A DNA stretch of 64,000 nt from Castanea sativa (lineage: Eukaryota; Streptophyta; Magnoliopsida; Fagales; Fagaceae). Location: contig NC_134018.1 of assembly GCF_040712315.1 (NCBI RefSeq), positions 14,404,835 through 14,468,834 of the forward strand, given 5' to 3'. Of the stretch, positions 53,962 to 64,000 are shown piece after piece (position 1 is the stretch's first letter; the number at the start of each line of letters is the position of its first letter). The notes under the pieces were generated by a model. That model saw only the letters and a list, made by a program, of their open reading frames with translations. It was not told the DNA's origin and searched no databases. The position numbers and the translations under genes are program-made.

Positions 53962-55665
53962 ATTAAGATCAAATGGTCTGTATATCACAGCTTTCTTGTT
54001 CAACACCTTATTAGCTGCTCTGTAAGATTCTAGAAGTTAAATTACACAACTCTGCGATATCATTTCCAAAGTGGTTAAGAGAAAGTAATATTACCTTTCA
54101 AGTTTGTCATTTTGCAAAGGCAGTAGGGAATCGAGAGCACCCCAAAAACTGCGGCTATGGCAACCACAACTATTACTATCACCTTCATCTTTCGCTTGCC
54201 TTTAGCTACTTCTTGGTTGAATTCGCAATAAAACAGATGAAAACAAAGATCTTAGTTTGGATTGCACATCAAAATACGAATAAGTTTTACTACAGGTAAA
54301 TTGATGGCACATCGATCAAAATACGAATGGTTGAATTAGCAATAGAAAAGCAAACATATTTTAGGTACAGCAAAAAAGACTATAGGCCCATACCTGGTTC
54401 TGAAGCAGGCATTCGAATATATACATCCTGACTATAATTAGCTGCAGTCGGTTTAATATCAATTAGATCCCCATGCCAGATGATGCAGCCACTTCCTCCA
54501 TCTCTGATATCTGAGTTTGAGTAACCACGCAGGAACAGTTGTTCAAGCATTTGACTCTGCATTCCTTTAGATTCATACTTTGGTTGACCCAAGTATACGT
54601 GGTATCTGGTAATTTTTACCCAACAAATTTAATGAACCCAATTTTTTCTTTATCTTGGCAGCTCAATTGCGTACTGCGTACACATCCCTTAGACCACTCC
54701 TCTGGATACCATGTTTCCTCTGACTTAGGCTTGAATCCTTGTATACGTTGACAGATAGGTGACTCACCAATGATACAATTTCCATAAACACATAAATTTT
54801 AAGTGTCACATTCGTCTCTTGGAAAATAATAGTACTGGCTCCATTTTCCATCGACCCAAATGTAGCGCTCATACCGAGTTTGGTTCAAAACTGCTCTTGC
54901 GATTACAGAATGCTGAATCATGTCGAACATGAAGTATACCTCGTCCTTGTTGGAGACAAAACTGAAGTTGTAAACCACGGTGGACCTTATCTCTGGTGCG
55001 CCACTGAAACCAAGGCCATTCCATGGACCAGTCCGGAAGAACTCACCGGAACCTTTCTTCATGACTATCTCAGGGTATTCATGGAGTTCAATCCCCAACT
55101 CAGTTCTCCAAGAGAGGGGTCATCTGGACTCTTCCATGCAGTTAGGCGCCTTTCAAGACGAGTCCTTAAGTCCCATCCAACTTTCATCCCTGGTAGCCAC
55201 GTATCAGAAGGATAGTCAAAGCTTTGCCACAAATAATTTTCTGGGTTTTCTTCATGCCCTTCTCTTACTACTAGATTTCCTGAATCTAAAAGCTGTACCA
55301 TTGAATTCCCGGCCTCTTTTGTTGAATTTGCCGACCAAACAACATTTGGATTTTGGTTGAGAAGAACAAGACTACCTGAACTGCTTACCATCAACACGCC
55401 AGACGAGTCTGTGATTGGATTGCGCCGGTTTGCTACCCAAACAACCGTCTTATTGGGATATTGTTGTACCAAATTCCCAAGTAACGGTTAGTGGAATTAC
55501 CTGGACTGAAGAACCCAGAGCAAAGCCTCCATCTTTAGAAACCAAGGTTGTGGCCTCACTATCACGTAGGAATTGCGATCGAGTAATGTTGTCAGTGGCA
55601 TGTGAGAATGCAAAGTAGAAAAGAAAAAAACTGGAACTCAAAAAGACAAAAACAGAGATGTCCAT

Positions 55666-56030
55666 TGCTTTCTGTTCTTTGAGCTAGTAGCCAACAAGTT
55701 AAAGTGAGACCCATTATGATGAGCAAAGACTACAACATAGAAAGTCATGCATTGACTCAAGCAAGTCGTTGCTCTTTTAAATTTCTACAATTTGTTGTGA
55801 ACAAGAATTTCCACATTACTCCCTTTAGTAGATGTCACATTTTTCGTAGTTTGTCACTTTGTCTTGATCCCAACTATTTCTGCACTAGGATGTGACAGAA
55901 AGGTCGACAAAGGAATGGAATGCTGAGCACTGAGCACTAGGATTTGGACCATTGACTATTGACATGTCTACTGACTTCTTATGCCGGTGTTCACTGTTCA
56001 GTAACAACATTCGTGGGCTAAGAATTTTTA
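55666..56030 (-). other. 5' flank of SRLK-3, shared with SRLK-2
   Basis: gagcaaagactacaacatagaa and similar blocks align with 30140-30180, and ctactgacttc.tat with 31840-31860. The TATA-like and CACGTG sites of SRLK-2 are not preserved. Confidence 0.6.
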
Positions 56031-56036
56031 CGTTCA

Positions 56037-56090
56037 AGAAAGATCAAGGATTTTTCCTGATCCTGATCAGAAAAAATCCTTGATCTTTCT
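56037..56090. repeat. 26-bp-arm hairpin upstream of SRLK-3
   Basis: 56037-56062 (agaaagatcaagg...) and 56065-56090 (...ccttgatctttct) are inverted copies with one mismatch and a 2-nt spacer. The homologous SRLK-2 upstream site has only one arm (near 31912-31932), so the second arm arose locally. Confidence 0.92.
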
Positions 56091-56226
56091 AACGTAACAT
56101 AATAGTGAAAAAGACCTTAATCTATGCTATTGTTTTGCTATACTATTCTTTAAAATTACGCATACACTTAATTCTTTTTTTATTTTATAATTCGATAGTT
56201 GGAGGAAGAAGGATTTGAATCTGGAT

Positions 56227-58688
56227 TGTTAGGATATATGTGGAACTTGTTAGAGATATATGTTAGGTAAATTGACTAATTTTTTGAAAAAATGCACTTT
56301 ACTTGTAATTAGGTAGATCTAAGATGAGTTTAGTATTTCAAGGAACAAGAGTTTAAGTTTAATATTAAAGTCATGCAAATCTGTCCAAAAAACAAGTGAA
56401 GAAGTGTTGTTCATTAAGGCTCGACAGATCATATCTATCATTGTGCATGCAAATTGTGACCGGAGATAGAATTTGCCCTAGTTCATCATATTCTTTGTAG
56501 AAACTACTGCATCTTTGAGCCAAGGGTTTTGTAACTAAGAAGATTCTTGATCTTCAAGTTGATGACTGAAGAACTTTGCAGCCAACATCTTCACTGTAAA
56601 GTTGTGATTTACAACTGTGCTTTATATTGGCTTTATTTCATGACAAAAAGTGTTGTAATTGCTTTAATTTTTTTCTTGTATTTTGTGAGATTTTTTTGTA
56701 TTGGGTTTAGTATTAAGTTGGTGAGGAATTAAACATAAAATGAAGAATCAGTGGATTTCGCGAGTATCTCGCTAGAAGCTAACTCGTAAAAGAGCTACGT
56801 GAGAAGAACATACTGGAAGCTGAAGAGTCATGCCAGCTTGGGGGATTTCGTGAGTGTCTCGCGGGTAAGGCCTTCTCGCGAGACACTCACGAAAGTCTCT
56901 GCTTAGAGGATTTTTAAGTATGACTTTTTTACCCTACACCCATACTATATATACCCTCATTATCCACAATAGTAACAGAGGTCATTTAGAGAGAAAAACC
57001 CTAGATAGGTTTTCTACAACACACGCACCCATCTTTTAGAGAGAGAGCTACTCGTCCTTAGTGAGAAATCATTCTAGCTTCTTCTCCTCCCCTCTCCCAT
57101 TGTCATACCTTGAGAAGTTTTGGGGATTTGACAAAAGAAGCCGGTGAGCCTTAGTAGATGCAATCGAGCGTATTGCGGGATCCGGAAAGTTAGACAAGAC
57201 ACGGTTCCGAGAAGTCTTGTTGGAGTTGGAGCTTGGAGGGCTTAGGTACATTGGGTAGATTAGGCTTGGAGGGTCTCTTGTTATTCGTGTATCCTAACTT
57301 ATCATCTAGTGGATCGATTTACCGATTGGAGGGCGGCGGAGAGGTTTTTCGCCGAGTTCTTCGATTTTCTCTTCGATAACACATCGCCATGTAATCTTGT
57401 GTTTGCGTCTCTCTTCCCTTACTCTTGTGCTTTACTTTTATTGTTTGTTGTTCATGTTTATGCACTAGAGTAGTATCGGTTAATTGCGCTTCATTTACTC
57501 TTATTTCCGCACTTAGATAAGTTATAGTAAAATTAACCTAGCCGTAATTTTTTAATTTGGGGTCTAAATAAGCTCTTGTGTTTTAACACAAATCCAAGCT
57601 TTCAATGAAGCTGTGAAGCACTTGCACGAATACACCTGTATCTTGAAACACTTGCACAAAACGTATTAGACCCTCAAGGTAAAGCAAGTAATAAAAGGAC
57701 AAGTATAATGTAACAAGTAAATTGAAATCAAGTAAACAAGATGTGAAACATGTGAGTAACTTGATCATACACCCAAACAATCATATGAAAATGACTACAA
57801 TGATCATATGGCAAAGCAAATGATCATATGAACATGCAACCAATAAAGCATAATAGCATAAGGAGGTATGTATGTCCAACACACAACCAATGCAAAACAT
57901 TAAAGTATTTGCATTAAGGATACAAGATCCAATAAGGATTCTAAGGTATTTGCATTAAGGATACAAGATCCAACAAGGGCACAAGAGTGTTCCAACACAT
58001 AAACACGATGCAATGAGAGCAACAAAGCATAGATACTAAATGTAACTTAAATCACCATAAAGCAACGAGAAAACAAGTATAAGGTAAAACAAGCAAAACA
58101 AGGTTTTGTCAAAAGAAAAAAAAATTTCTTCTCCCCTTTAGTATATGCATCTCCCCTATGGCTTTTTCCCCCTATAAATGTGCACGAGGTATAATTTCTC
58201 CCCCTAAGAATGTGCACATGAGTCATATAGAAATGACAAAACACACAGGTATACTCTCTGGTATATTCCTCAAGTTGGTGTGTTAGTCACGTATTAGGAT
58301 CCATGCATCATTGGTTAGTCACGTACTGGGATTCGTACATTGAAAGGAGATATTCCGCGACATCACAAGTCCAATTGGGTATTGGCGTAAAGGTTCAACT
58401 ATAGGTTGGTAATAGGTATTGGAATTCCTTTTACTTGTAACCGCTTGTTTTGATAATAGTGGATTCTCAGGAGTGGTGACCTTAAATTCACCTGGTGGGG
58501 TTTTGCCTCGGTGGTTTTCTCAATTCGTAAACTAATCACCTGTTTCAAATTTATTTTCCACTGTATTTAACTTAGTTGGTGATTTGTTTGTATTACCATG
58601 ATTATTGCATGTAATTGAATCTAATTAATTAACTTAGCTAATTAATTGATTAATTTACTAAAGGGGTCAATACATTTTTAGCCTATCA
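56227..58688 (+). mobile_element. Solo LTR split by a 1.7-kb insertion, TSD TGGAT
   Basis: Starts tgttaggatatat and ends tagcctatca, with exact tggat duplications (56222-56226, 58689-58693). It belongs to the family of 45239-46270. Continuity breaks at about 56593 and resumes at about 58268 (tcaagttggtg); the LTR itself is about 790 bp. Confidence 0.85.
56593..58267. mobile_element. Insertion within the 56-58 kb LTR, LTR-like plus copia-like pieces
   Basis: The first part (to about 57585) looks like another LTR: an 18-bp hairpin, a TATA-like ctatatataccc at 56945-56957, a leader, and ggtctaaataag near the end. The remainder holds purine/pyrimidine runs (ttctcccc.ttagtata, 58130-58200) like a copia 3' region in reverse. 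Ends are not resolved. Confidence 0.45.
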
Positions 58689-58899
58689 TGGATGTTTCAA
58701 TTAGAGGCACTAGAAGGTGTCAATCAATTGAGAGGTAAGACTTCTGACCCCTTACATTACTTAACTTAAAAAGAAAAAAAAAAAAAAAGAGTTGTAAACA
58801 AGGATGGGTTAATACAATTTGAGGCTTATGGCAAAAACTTAAAATGAGCCTTTGTTTATTTAAATATCACTTAAACAATATTTAGTTTATTAACCATCG

Positions 58900-59050
58900 T
58901 GGGTTTCAGTTAGCTCAATTGGTAAAATCTCTAATGGTTGAATAAGAGAGCTAGGGTTCAATTCCGTCCTACACCAAATATCGATTAGTATTTTTGGTTT
59001 GATGATAAAAAGCTATCATCAGGAGTAAACCATAGGTTGAAACTCTCTTA
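58900..59050 (+). mobile_element. tRNA-derived SINE
   Basis: Head tgggtttcag, A-box-like ttagctcaattgg and B-box-like gggttcaattcc lie at tRNA-like spacing, followed by a tRNA-unrelated body (gatgataaaaagctatcatcagg, caggttgaaactctctt) and a T/A-rich tail. It is not a working tRNA gene. Same family as the split copy at 10621-11600. Confidence 0.85.
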
Positions 59051-59059
59051 AATTTTTTT

Positions 59060-59690
59060 TATTGTTAATACACCATATATATATTGGCTTGTCACAAGTC
59101 AAAAATTTATTCAAAATTAAACTTTAATTTATTATGTTCTTTAAGTAGCATTAGTCATGTTTTTACCACATCAGTTTGTAAGTATTTTGTAATAAATTTG
59201 GAGTACCTTTAGAATTTTCAAATTTTTTTATACTTTTGTAAAGGGAAAAAATTACAACTCACATTTTTTTACAATAAAAAAACGAAATCACCTATTGCCC
59301 CAAAATGTGGGGGCCTTTCTCTTGTATGAGGCCCTATGCTATGGAAAATTATTGAATAACTCTGAGAGTACCATAAATGCGTACTCCTCTTTCTCAAATG
59401 AATTATGAGTCCCACCATAAATTTAATTAATAGGACCCATAGTTATATGAGAGGGGGGAGTATGCATTTAAGGTACTCCGGGTGTACTCAATAATTACCC
59501 CTATGGTATGGCCTAACTGGCCTAGAATTAGGCTAAAATCTCTCCCCCTTCTCTCTCTAGAAAATTCCAAAAATAATAATCCTTACCGTATGGTGGGAGA
59601 GGTTGACTTTTTCCTAGGGTAAGGTAGATAGAAATCAGATTGCAGATTGTGGCAATTTCACTAGATGGACTGTCCTTGCTTAACCTTTTC
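59060..59690. other. AT-rich sequence with no gene seen
   Basis: Nothing recognised on either strand. A segment near 59590-59680 (gttgact.ttgcctaggg-like, cagattg.agatt) resembles 12340-12420. Confidence 0.5.
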
Positions 59691-59835
59691 TTCTTTTATT
59701 TTTATTTATTTATTTATTTTTTTTATTTTTTATAATTTTTAATTTATAAGAAATGCGTAACTTTTATTAAGAAGATGATAAAAACATTACATCTTGAATC
59801 AAAGCTGACTCAATGAAAGTAGGATTTTCCTCTAT

Positions 59836-60822
59836 CTAAGTTACAAAACTAACAACACTCTTAGCATGCTGAGCTAAGAGGTGTGTGGGGCGATTACCTT
59901 GTCTTCTCACATGAGATACCAAGAATTGCCTAAAATCCTTGAGCTTGTGCCTGATCCCATCAATAATATTGCTGATAGTAGCTGGTGACGCATAATACTC
60001 ATTTATGAAATCGTAGACAACCTTCAAGTCACACTCGAACATGACGTCACGAAAGCCCATAACCCAAGCAAAAGTTACTCCTTTTTCCACTACTTTTGCT
60101 TCACACTACAATGGTCCCAGTGGACAAGGTATATTTTTGCTTAAAGCTGCCAAACATAGCCTACATCATCTCTAATCACAACTCCAACTCCAGAGGATTG
60201 TGTTGCTCTAAACGTGGCTCCATCAACATTGAGCTTATACCAAGGCTGAGTTGGAGGTATCCACCGAGTGTCCTCCACACCTGAAACCTGAGGCAATGCA
60301 AGGTTAGTCGTGTAAAACACATCCAACAAGTACCTAGCCTTATGCACTATAGCTGAACCTCGTAATCTCTCGTTTCCCTGCCTAGCCTGATTCTGGCTAA
60401 ACCACAAACACCATGCTACCATGACAACAAGCTCCAACACATCATCCCTAAAATTTTGGACATACACGAAGTACCAAAGGAAGTCTGTGAATTCGGAGAA
60501 GAAGAGTCCCTGCACTTCAAATGGAATGCTTGTGATTCTCCATGTTCCACGAGCAACATTACAGTCCCAAAACACGTCCACCTCTTTTCGCTTCATCATT
60601 GCATGCCTCACAGATTGGGTCATCAATAACCTTCCTTTGACAAAGATTAGCTTTAGTTGGAATGATGTTTTTGCATGCTCTCCATGCAAAGGGCTTAACC
60701 TTATTTAGTATATGGAGCTTCCATAGTTTCTTCCAAAATTGTGTCTGATGTTGGTTGGTTGATGACTCTCCTGTACTCCCAGTACTATCCACTGCTATAG
60801 CTACCTTATACGCACTTTTCAA
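59836..60822 (-). pseudogene. LINE zinc-binding (zf-RVT) and RNase H-like C-terminus
   Basis: zf-RVT region: KPFAWRACKNIIPTKANL with C..C pairs (ICEACNDEAK). A frame change leads to LWFSQNQARQGNERLRG, then an RNase H start PWYKLNVDGATF with its catalytic Asp and GVGVVIRDDVG. A further frame change (about 60090-60140) leads to DVMFECDLKVVYDFIN and HVRRQGNRPTHLLAQHA, which carries the final conserved H..N...H/D-type motif. Broken by shifts. Confidence 0.85.
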
Positions 60823-61048
60823 TTAGAATGTCGCCTTAGAAGTGGAAGCCCAATTCATTCTATCTTGAGGCAACCGGATGCTCAATGGGATGCCAAGGAT
60901 AGAATCAGCATCATCATAGGAAAAGTATTGGTGTACGATATTTTTCCTTCATTCTTGTGTGTAAGGGTCGATGAGGAGAGACACTTTGGCACCATATGGA
61001 ACTCCTAAAGGATTGGCCGTAAGCTTGAAAGTAGATGGTTGGGGCAAC

Positions 61049-62545
61049 CAGTGGCGGCGCCATGTTATGGTCAGGGTGTTCCCAGGAACACCCTGACTTG
61101 AAATTTATGCATACTAATTTTTTTTTTCCCTTAAAAAAAAATAGGAACACCCTCAATCAAAATTAGGAACACCCTCAAATTTGAGCAAAAAAAAAAAAGC
61201 CCAAAAAAAAATTCAACTAAAATCTGAAAAAAAAAATTGTAACAGAGAAAAAAAAAATTGTAAGAGCAAAACAACGGATGGCATCACGGCAAGCCCAACA
61301 TCAAGCCCAACAGATGACAGAGGAAGCAAACCCACGGTTTCTCAAAAAAAAAAAAAAAAAACCCCAATACAGATCAGAAACCTCAAATCAGTTATCAGTA
61401 GTTCAGGTTCAGTACATCACTAAAGTTTTTCTCAAAAAAAAAATAAAAAAATCACTAAAGCTAAAGCATTAAGCAAACCTAAAAAGGAAAAACAGAGAAC
61501 AACGCCTCCCCTTAGAAGTTAGATCGTTCCAGTCGCTCATCGGACATCGGAGATCGCCAGATCGGTCCAGCTCCAGTCACAGTCGCTCATCGGTGATCGG
61601 ACATCGTCGCCCCTCATCGCATCGGAGACGGAGATCGGTCCACATCGTCGCAGTCGCAGTCGCAGTCGCAGTTCTAGACTTCCAGTCGCAGTCGCAGTCG
61701 CTCATCGTCGCCGTCGCCATCACCGTCGCACATCGCCGCCGTCGCCCAGGTATTTCTCTCTCTTTTCCTCTCTGACTCTCTCTCAGTCTCTCACTCTCTT
61801 TATCTCAAATCTGAGACTGAAATGAATATAGGAAATGAAAATAATGAACTTACTTAGTATTTATGACTCTCTCTCTCCCTCTTTATTAACTTTTTATGCC
61901 TTTAGCATTTTGCTTTTGGCTTTATCTTATGATTGATTCTTATCCATTGGTCTTGGTTGGTGTGTAATGTGTTGGTGTTGGTTGGACTGTTGGTGTGTGT
62001 TGGTGTTGGTTGGTGGACTCAGAGACATTAATTGTCTTTTAGTGCTATTGTGATTTGTAAAGTTGTAATTGTGAAATTTTCTGATTGGCAGCAGCAGCAG
62101 CGTAATGTGCATTTCAGCATATGGAATGTGTAACGTGCACATGATGGACTCTTTTAATGTAATGTGTAATTAATAAATAATAATTTAATTAATCAATAAT
62201 TAATTGGGAAAAATAATTAATAATTAATAGTTAATAATTTAATTAATCAATACATTATAAAAGGAAAACAAATTAAATTATGTTAGGCTAAACAACAATT
62301 AATAATTTTATAATTAATGAAACAATAATATAACAAATTATAATTTATAAAAGACAAACAAATTAATGAAACAACTAAACAACAATAATTAATAATTTAT
62401 TAATATTTCAAATAAACTTATAGTTTATTGTTTATTCTTTTGCTAGAATTATGGACAAATACTTGATAAGAAAACCACGTACCCAAGATACTTCTTGTGT
62501 ACTTGGGTGATTCTCTCTTTTTAATATCAATGAATCTTTATTACT

Positions 62546-62582
<37 letters not shown>

Positions 62583-62654
62583 TTCTTTTTATTAGATCGT
62601 GTAATTTATGCTTGTCGAGGAATACCCTGAAAAAAATTTCTAGAGCCACCACTG
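61049..62654 (+). mobile_element. Non-autonomous hAT element (1606 bp), TSD GGGGCAAC, with transposase N-terminal stub
   Basis: Ends cagtggcggcgcc and the reverse complement cagtggtggctct are inverted repeats. The 8-bp duplication ggggcaac is exact (61041-61048, 62655-62662), and LINE sequence resumes on both sides. A 5' leader with (gcagtc)n runs (61647-61705) ends in a donor (gcccaggtatttc, 61744-61756). After AT-rich sequence, ATG at 62452 opens MDKYLIRKPRTQD and stops after about 16 codons. This looks like the start of a hAT transposase of the type with a Lys/Arg-rich N-terminus. The rest is deleted. Confidence 0.9.
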
Positions 62655-62782
62655 GGGGCAACCATTTATCGTTCCATATGTCAAGATTTTGCCCATTCCC
62701 AACCTGCCACCGATGACCTTGCCAAGCAATTGATTGAGTTGCTAAAATACTCCTTTAAGCATACAAAGGGTGGTTACCCAAC

Positions 62783-63957
62783 TTAGCCGAAAGATAGCCC
62801 TCCATAATTAGGAAAATAATGTGCCTTGAAGACCTTGTGAACTAAAGAATTGGTATTTGTTTGCAACTGCCAACCTTGCTTAGCCAAAAGAGCAAGATTG
62901 AATGCCATTAGATCCCGAAAACCCAATCCTCTTTCCTCTTTAGATAAACACATTTTTTCCCAACTTAGCCAAACCATTTTATTTTTTTCATTAGCTTGAC
63001 CCCACCAGAATTTACGAACCATACTTGTCATCTCGTCACACAAGGCGTTGGGAAGCTTGAAGACGCTCATAGAATAAGTCAGAACAGCCTGAGCAACAAT
63101 TTTGATTAATATCTCCTTACCAACATTAAATAACAATTTTTCTTTCCAGCCTAACAGTTTATTGTTCAATCGCTCAAGAAATTGGTGGAAAGTGTTGCAC
63201 TTATTCTTCCCACCAAAGAAGGGAGCCCTAGGTACTTCTCATGCTCTTTTATTATTTTAGTCCCAAATCTACTTTTAATCTCATCCTGTGTGGCTTGGGG
63301 GGTATTTCGACTAAAAAACAAGGATGTCTTCTCACAATTTAGTTGTTGACAGGATGCCTTTTCGTAATTTTCCAAAAATTTAAGCAAGTTGGAGCATCCC
63401 TCAGAAGTAGCTCGGTAGAAAATTAGGCTGTCATTCGCAAAAAATAAATGAGAGATCTTAGGTCCCCTTGCACAAGCCACCACTCCCTTGATAGTGTCTT
63501 GGTCTACTAATGCCTTAAGCATAGATGATAAGCCCTCTGCACATATTAGAAACAAATAAGGAGAAAGAGGGTCCCCTTGGCATAGTCCCCTAGTGGGGGT
63601 AATAAGGCCTCGAGGTTGCCCATTAATTGTTACAGAATAAGTTACAGAATGGACGCAACACATCATTATATCTATCCAATGATTATGAAAGCCCATCTTA
63701 ACTATTATCTACTCTAGACATCCCAATTTGATTCTGTCATAAGCTTTACTCATGTCTAACTTTAGAGCCATCTCCCTGACTTTCCCACTCTTCTTTTGGC
63801 TTATGTGATGCATAGTTTCAATGGCAACTAAGACAATATCTGTGATTAGACGGTTAGATGTAAAAGCACTTTGATTTTCACTAATAATATGTGAGAATAC
63901 AAGTTTCAACCTATTAGCAAGGACTTTGGAAGCAAGCCTAGAAACCACATTACTCAA
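62783..63957 (-). pseudogene. LINE reverse transcriptase, inactivated
   Basis: Frames in order read MSNVVSRLASKVLANRLK, SENQSAFTSNRLITD, LKLDMSKAYDR (metal-binding Asp in the LDMSKAYD motif), GLCQGDPLSPYLF and FFANDSLIF. The last should be F/YADD, and Asp-to-Asn removes a catalytic residue. A frame break lies at about 63700-63709 and another near 63168. Then [24 protein letters not shown] and KFWWGQ lead into the RT thumb/connection. The enzyme copies LINE RNA at the target site. This copy is dead. Confidence 0.88.
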
Positions 63958-64000
63958 ACTAATAGGCCTATACTGTGTGATTTTAGTAGGTTCCTTGACT

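Larger units (their letters stand above)
48032..55665 (-). pseudogene. SRLK-3: decayed S-receptor-like kinase, kinase exons still open
   Basis: Paralog of SRLK-2 with the same seven exons: 55665-54394, 54208-54095, 50839-50682, 50582-50372, 49627-49390, 49313-49163, 48324-48032. Exon 1 is broken by one-base losses near 55513, 55450 and 55097, stops at 54801-54799 and 54618-54616, and another frame loss near 54525; a PAN-region Cys is replaced by Arg. The full receptor cannot be made. Exon 2 and kinase exons 3-6 have no stop or shift and keep GT..AG sites, [20 protein letters not shown] and APE. Exon 7 shifts frame near 48107, altering only the tail after the kinase core. Introns 2, 4 and 6 carry insertions of about 2.7 kb, 396 bp and 755 bp. 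Confidence 0.93.
59692..64000 (-). mobile_element. L1-type LINE, 3' part, interrupted by a hAT element; continues past window
   Basis: Minus-strand non-LTR retrotransposon. The RT lies at 63957-62783, the zinc-binding region and RNase H-like end at 60822-59836, and a T-rich stretch (59692-59750) is the poly(A) tail in reverse. A hAT element (61049-62654) splits it. The 5' part (endonuclease, ORF1) would lie beyond 64000. Confidence 0.85.

Noticed and set aside
58900..58975. tRNA gene-like A and B boxes
   Set aside because: The stem complement is poor and the sequence continues into a SINE body found in a second copy at 10621.

Overview
This is plant nuclear DNA: AT-rich, spliced genes with GT..AG introns, and many nested retrotransposons and DNA transposons. 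I infer a woody dicot, probably Fagaceae (oak or chestnut type), because the tRNA-derived SINEs and small MITE families look like ones I associate with that group. No database search was run, so the taxon is an inference.

The conventional genes are three minus-strand copies of a G-type lectin S-receptor-like kinase (SRLK) with the same seven-exon structure. SRLK-1 (7126..10203) reconstructs to 811 residues and SRLK-2 (26496..30093) to 819 residues, with every splice phase fitting. SRLK-3 (48032..55665) is a decayed paralog of SRLK-2. Its ectodomain exon has at least four frameshifts and two stop codons, yet its transmembrane exon and kinase exons 3-6 are still open. SRLK-2 and SRLK-3 share homologous sequence 5' and 3' of the gene, so they come from one segmental duplication.

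Other regions: 1-2600 holds tandem repeats and a repeat-rich element. 2774-5012 is a non-autonomous hAT element with an exact 8-bp target duplication. 10.6-11.6 kb is a SINE split by a solo LTR. 12.7-13.8 kb is a Ty3/gypsy 5' LTR and gag fragment carrying another SINE. 14.2-16.0 kb holds a truncated, spliced fragment of a folylpolyglutamate synthase gene beside CACTA-like subterminal repeats. 16-22.5 kb is non-coding with MITEs and a long hairpin. 22.6-24.5 kb is a small minus-strand Ty3 element with both LTRs. 32.9-47.1 kb is a nested block: a Ty3/gypsy element (33855-44430) with its LTRs, TSD and a spliced antisense gene, itself invaded by a copia element and a copia solo LTR, then a long-TIR element (44442-47130) holding another solo LTR. 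56.2-58.7 kb is a solo LTR split by a further insertion. 59.7-64 kb is a minus-strand L1-type LINE cut by a hAT element (61049-62654) that keeps the first codons of a transposase.

The intact receptor kinases are presumably plasma-membrane receptors that bind extracellular ligands and signal through a Ser/Thr kinase, often in defence. Everything else is the transposon traffic around them. Comparing SRLK-2 with SRLK-3 gives empty sites that date several insertions to after the duplication.
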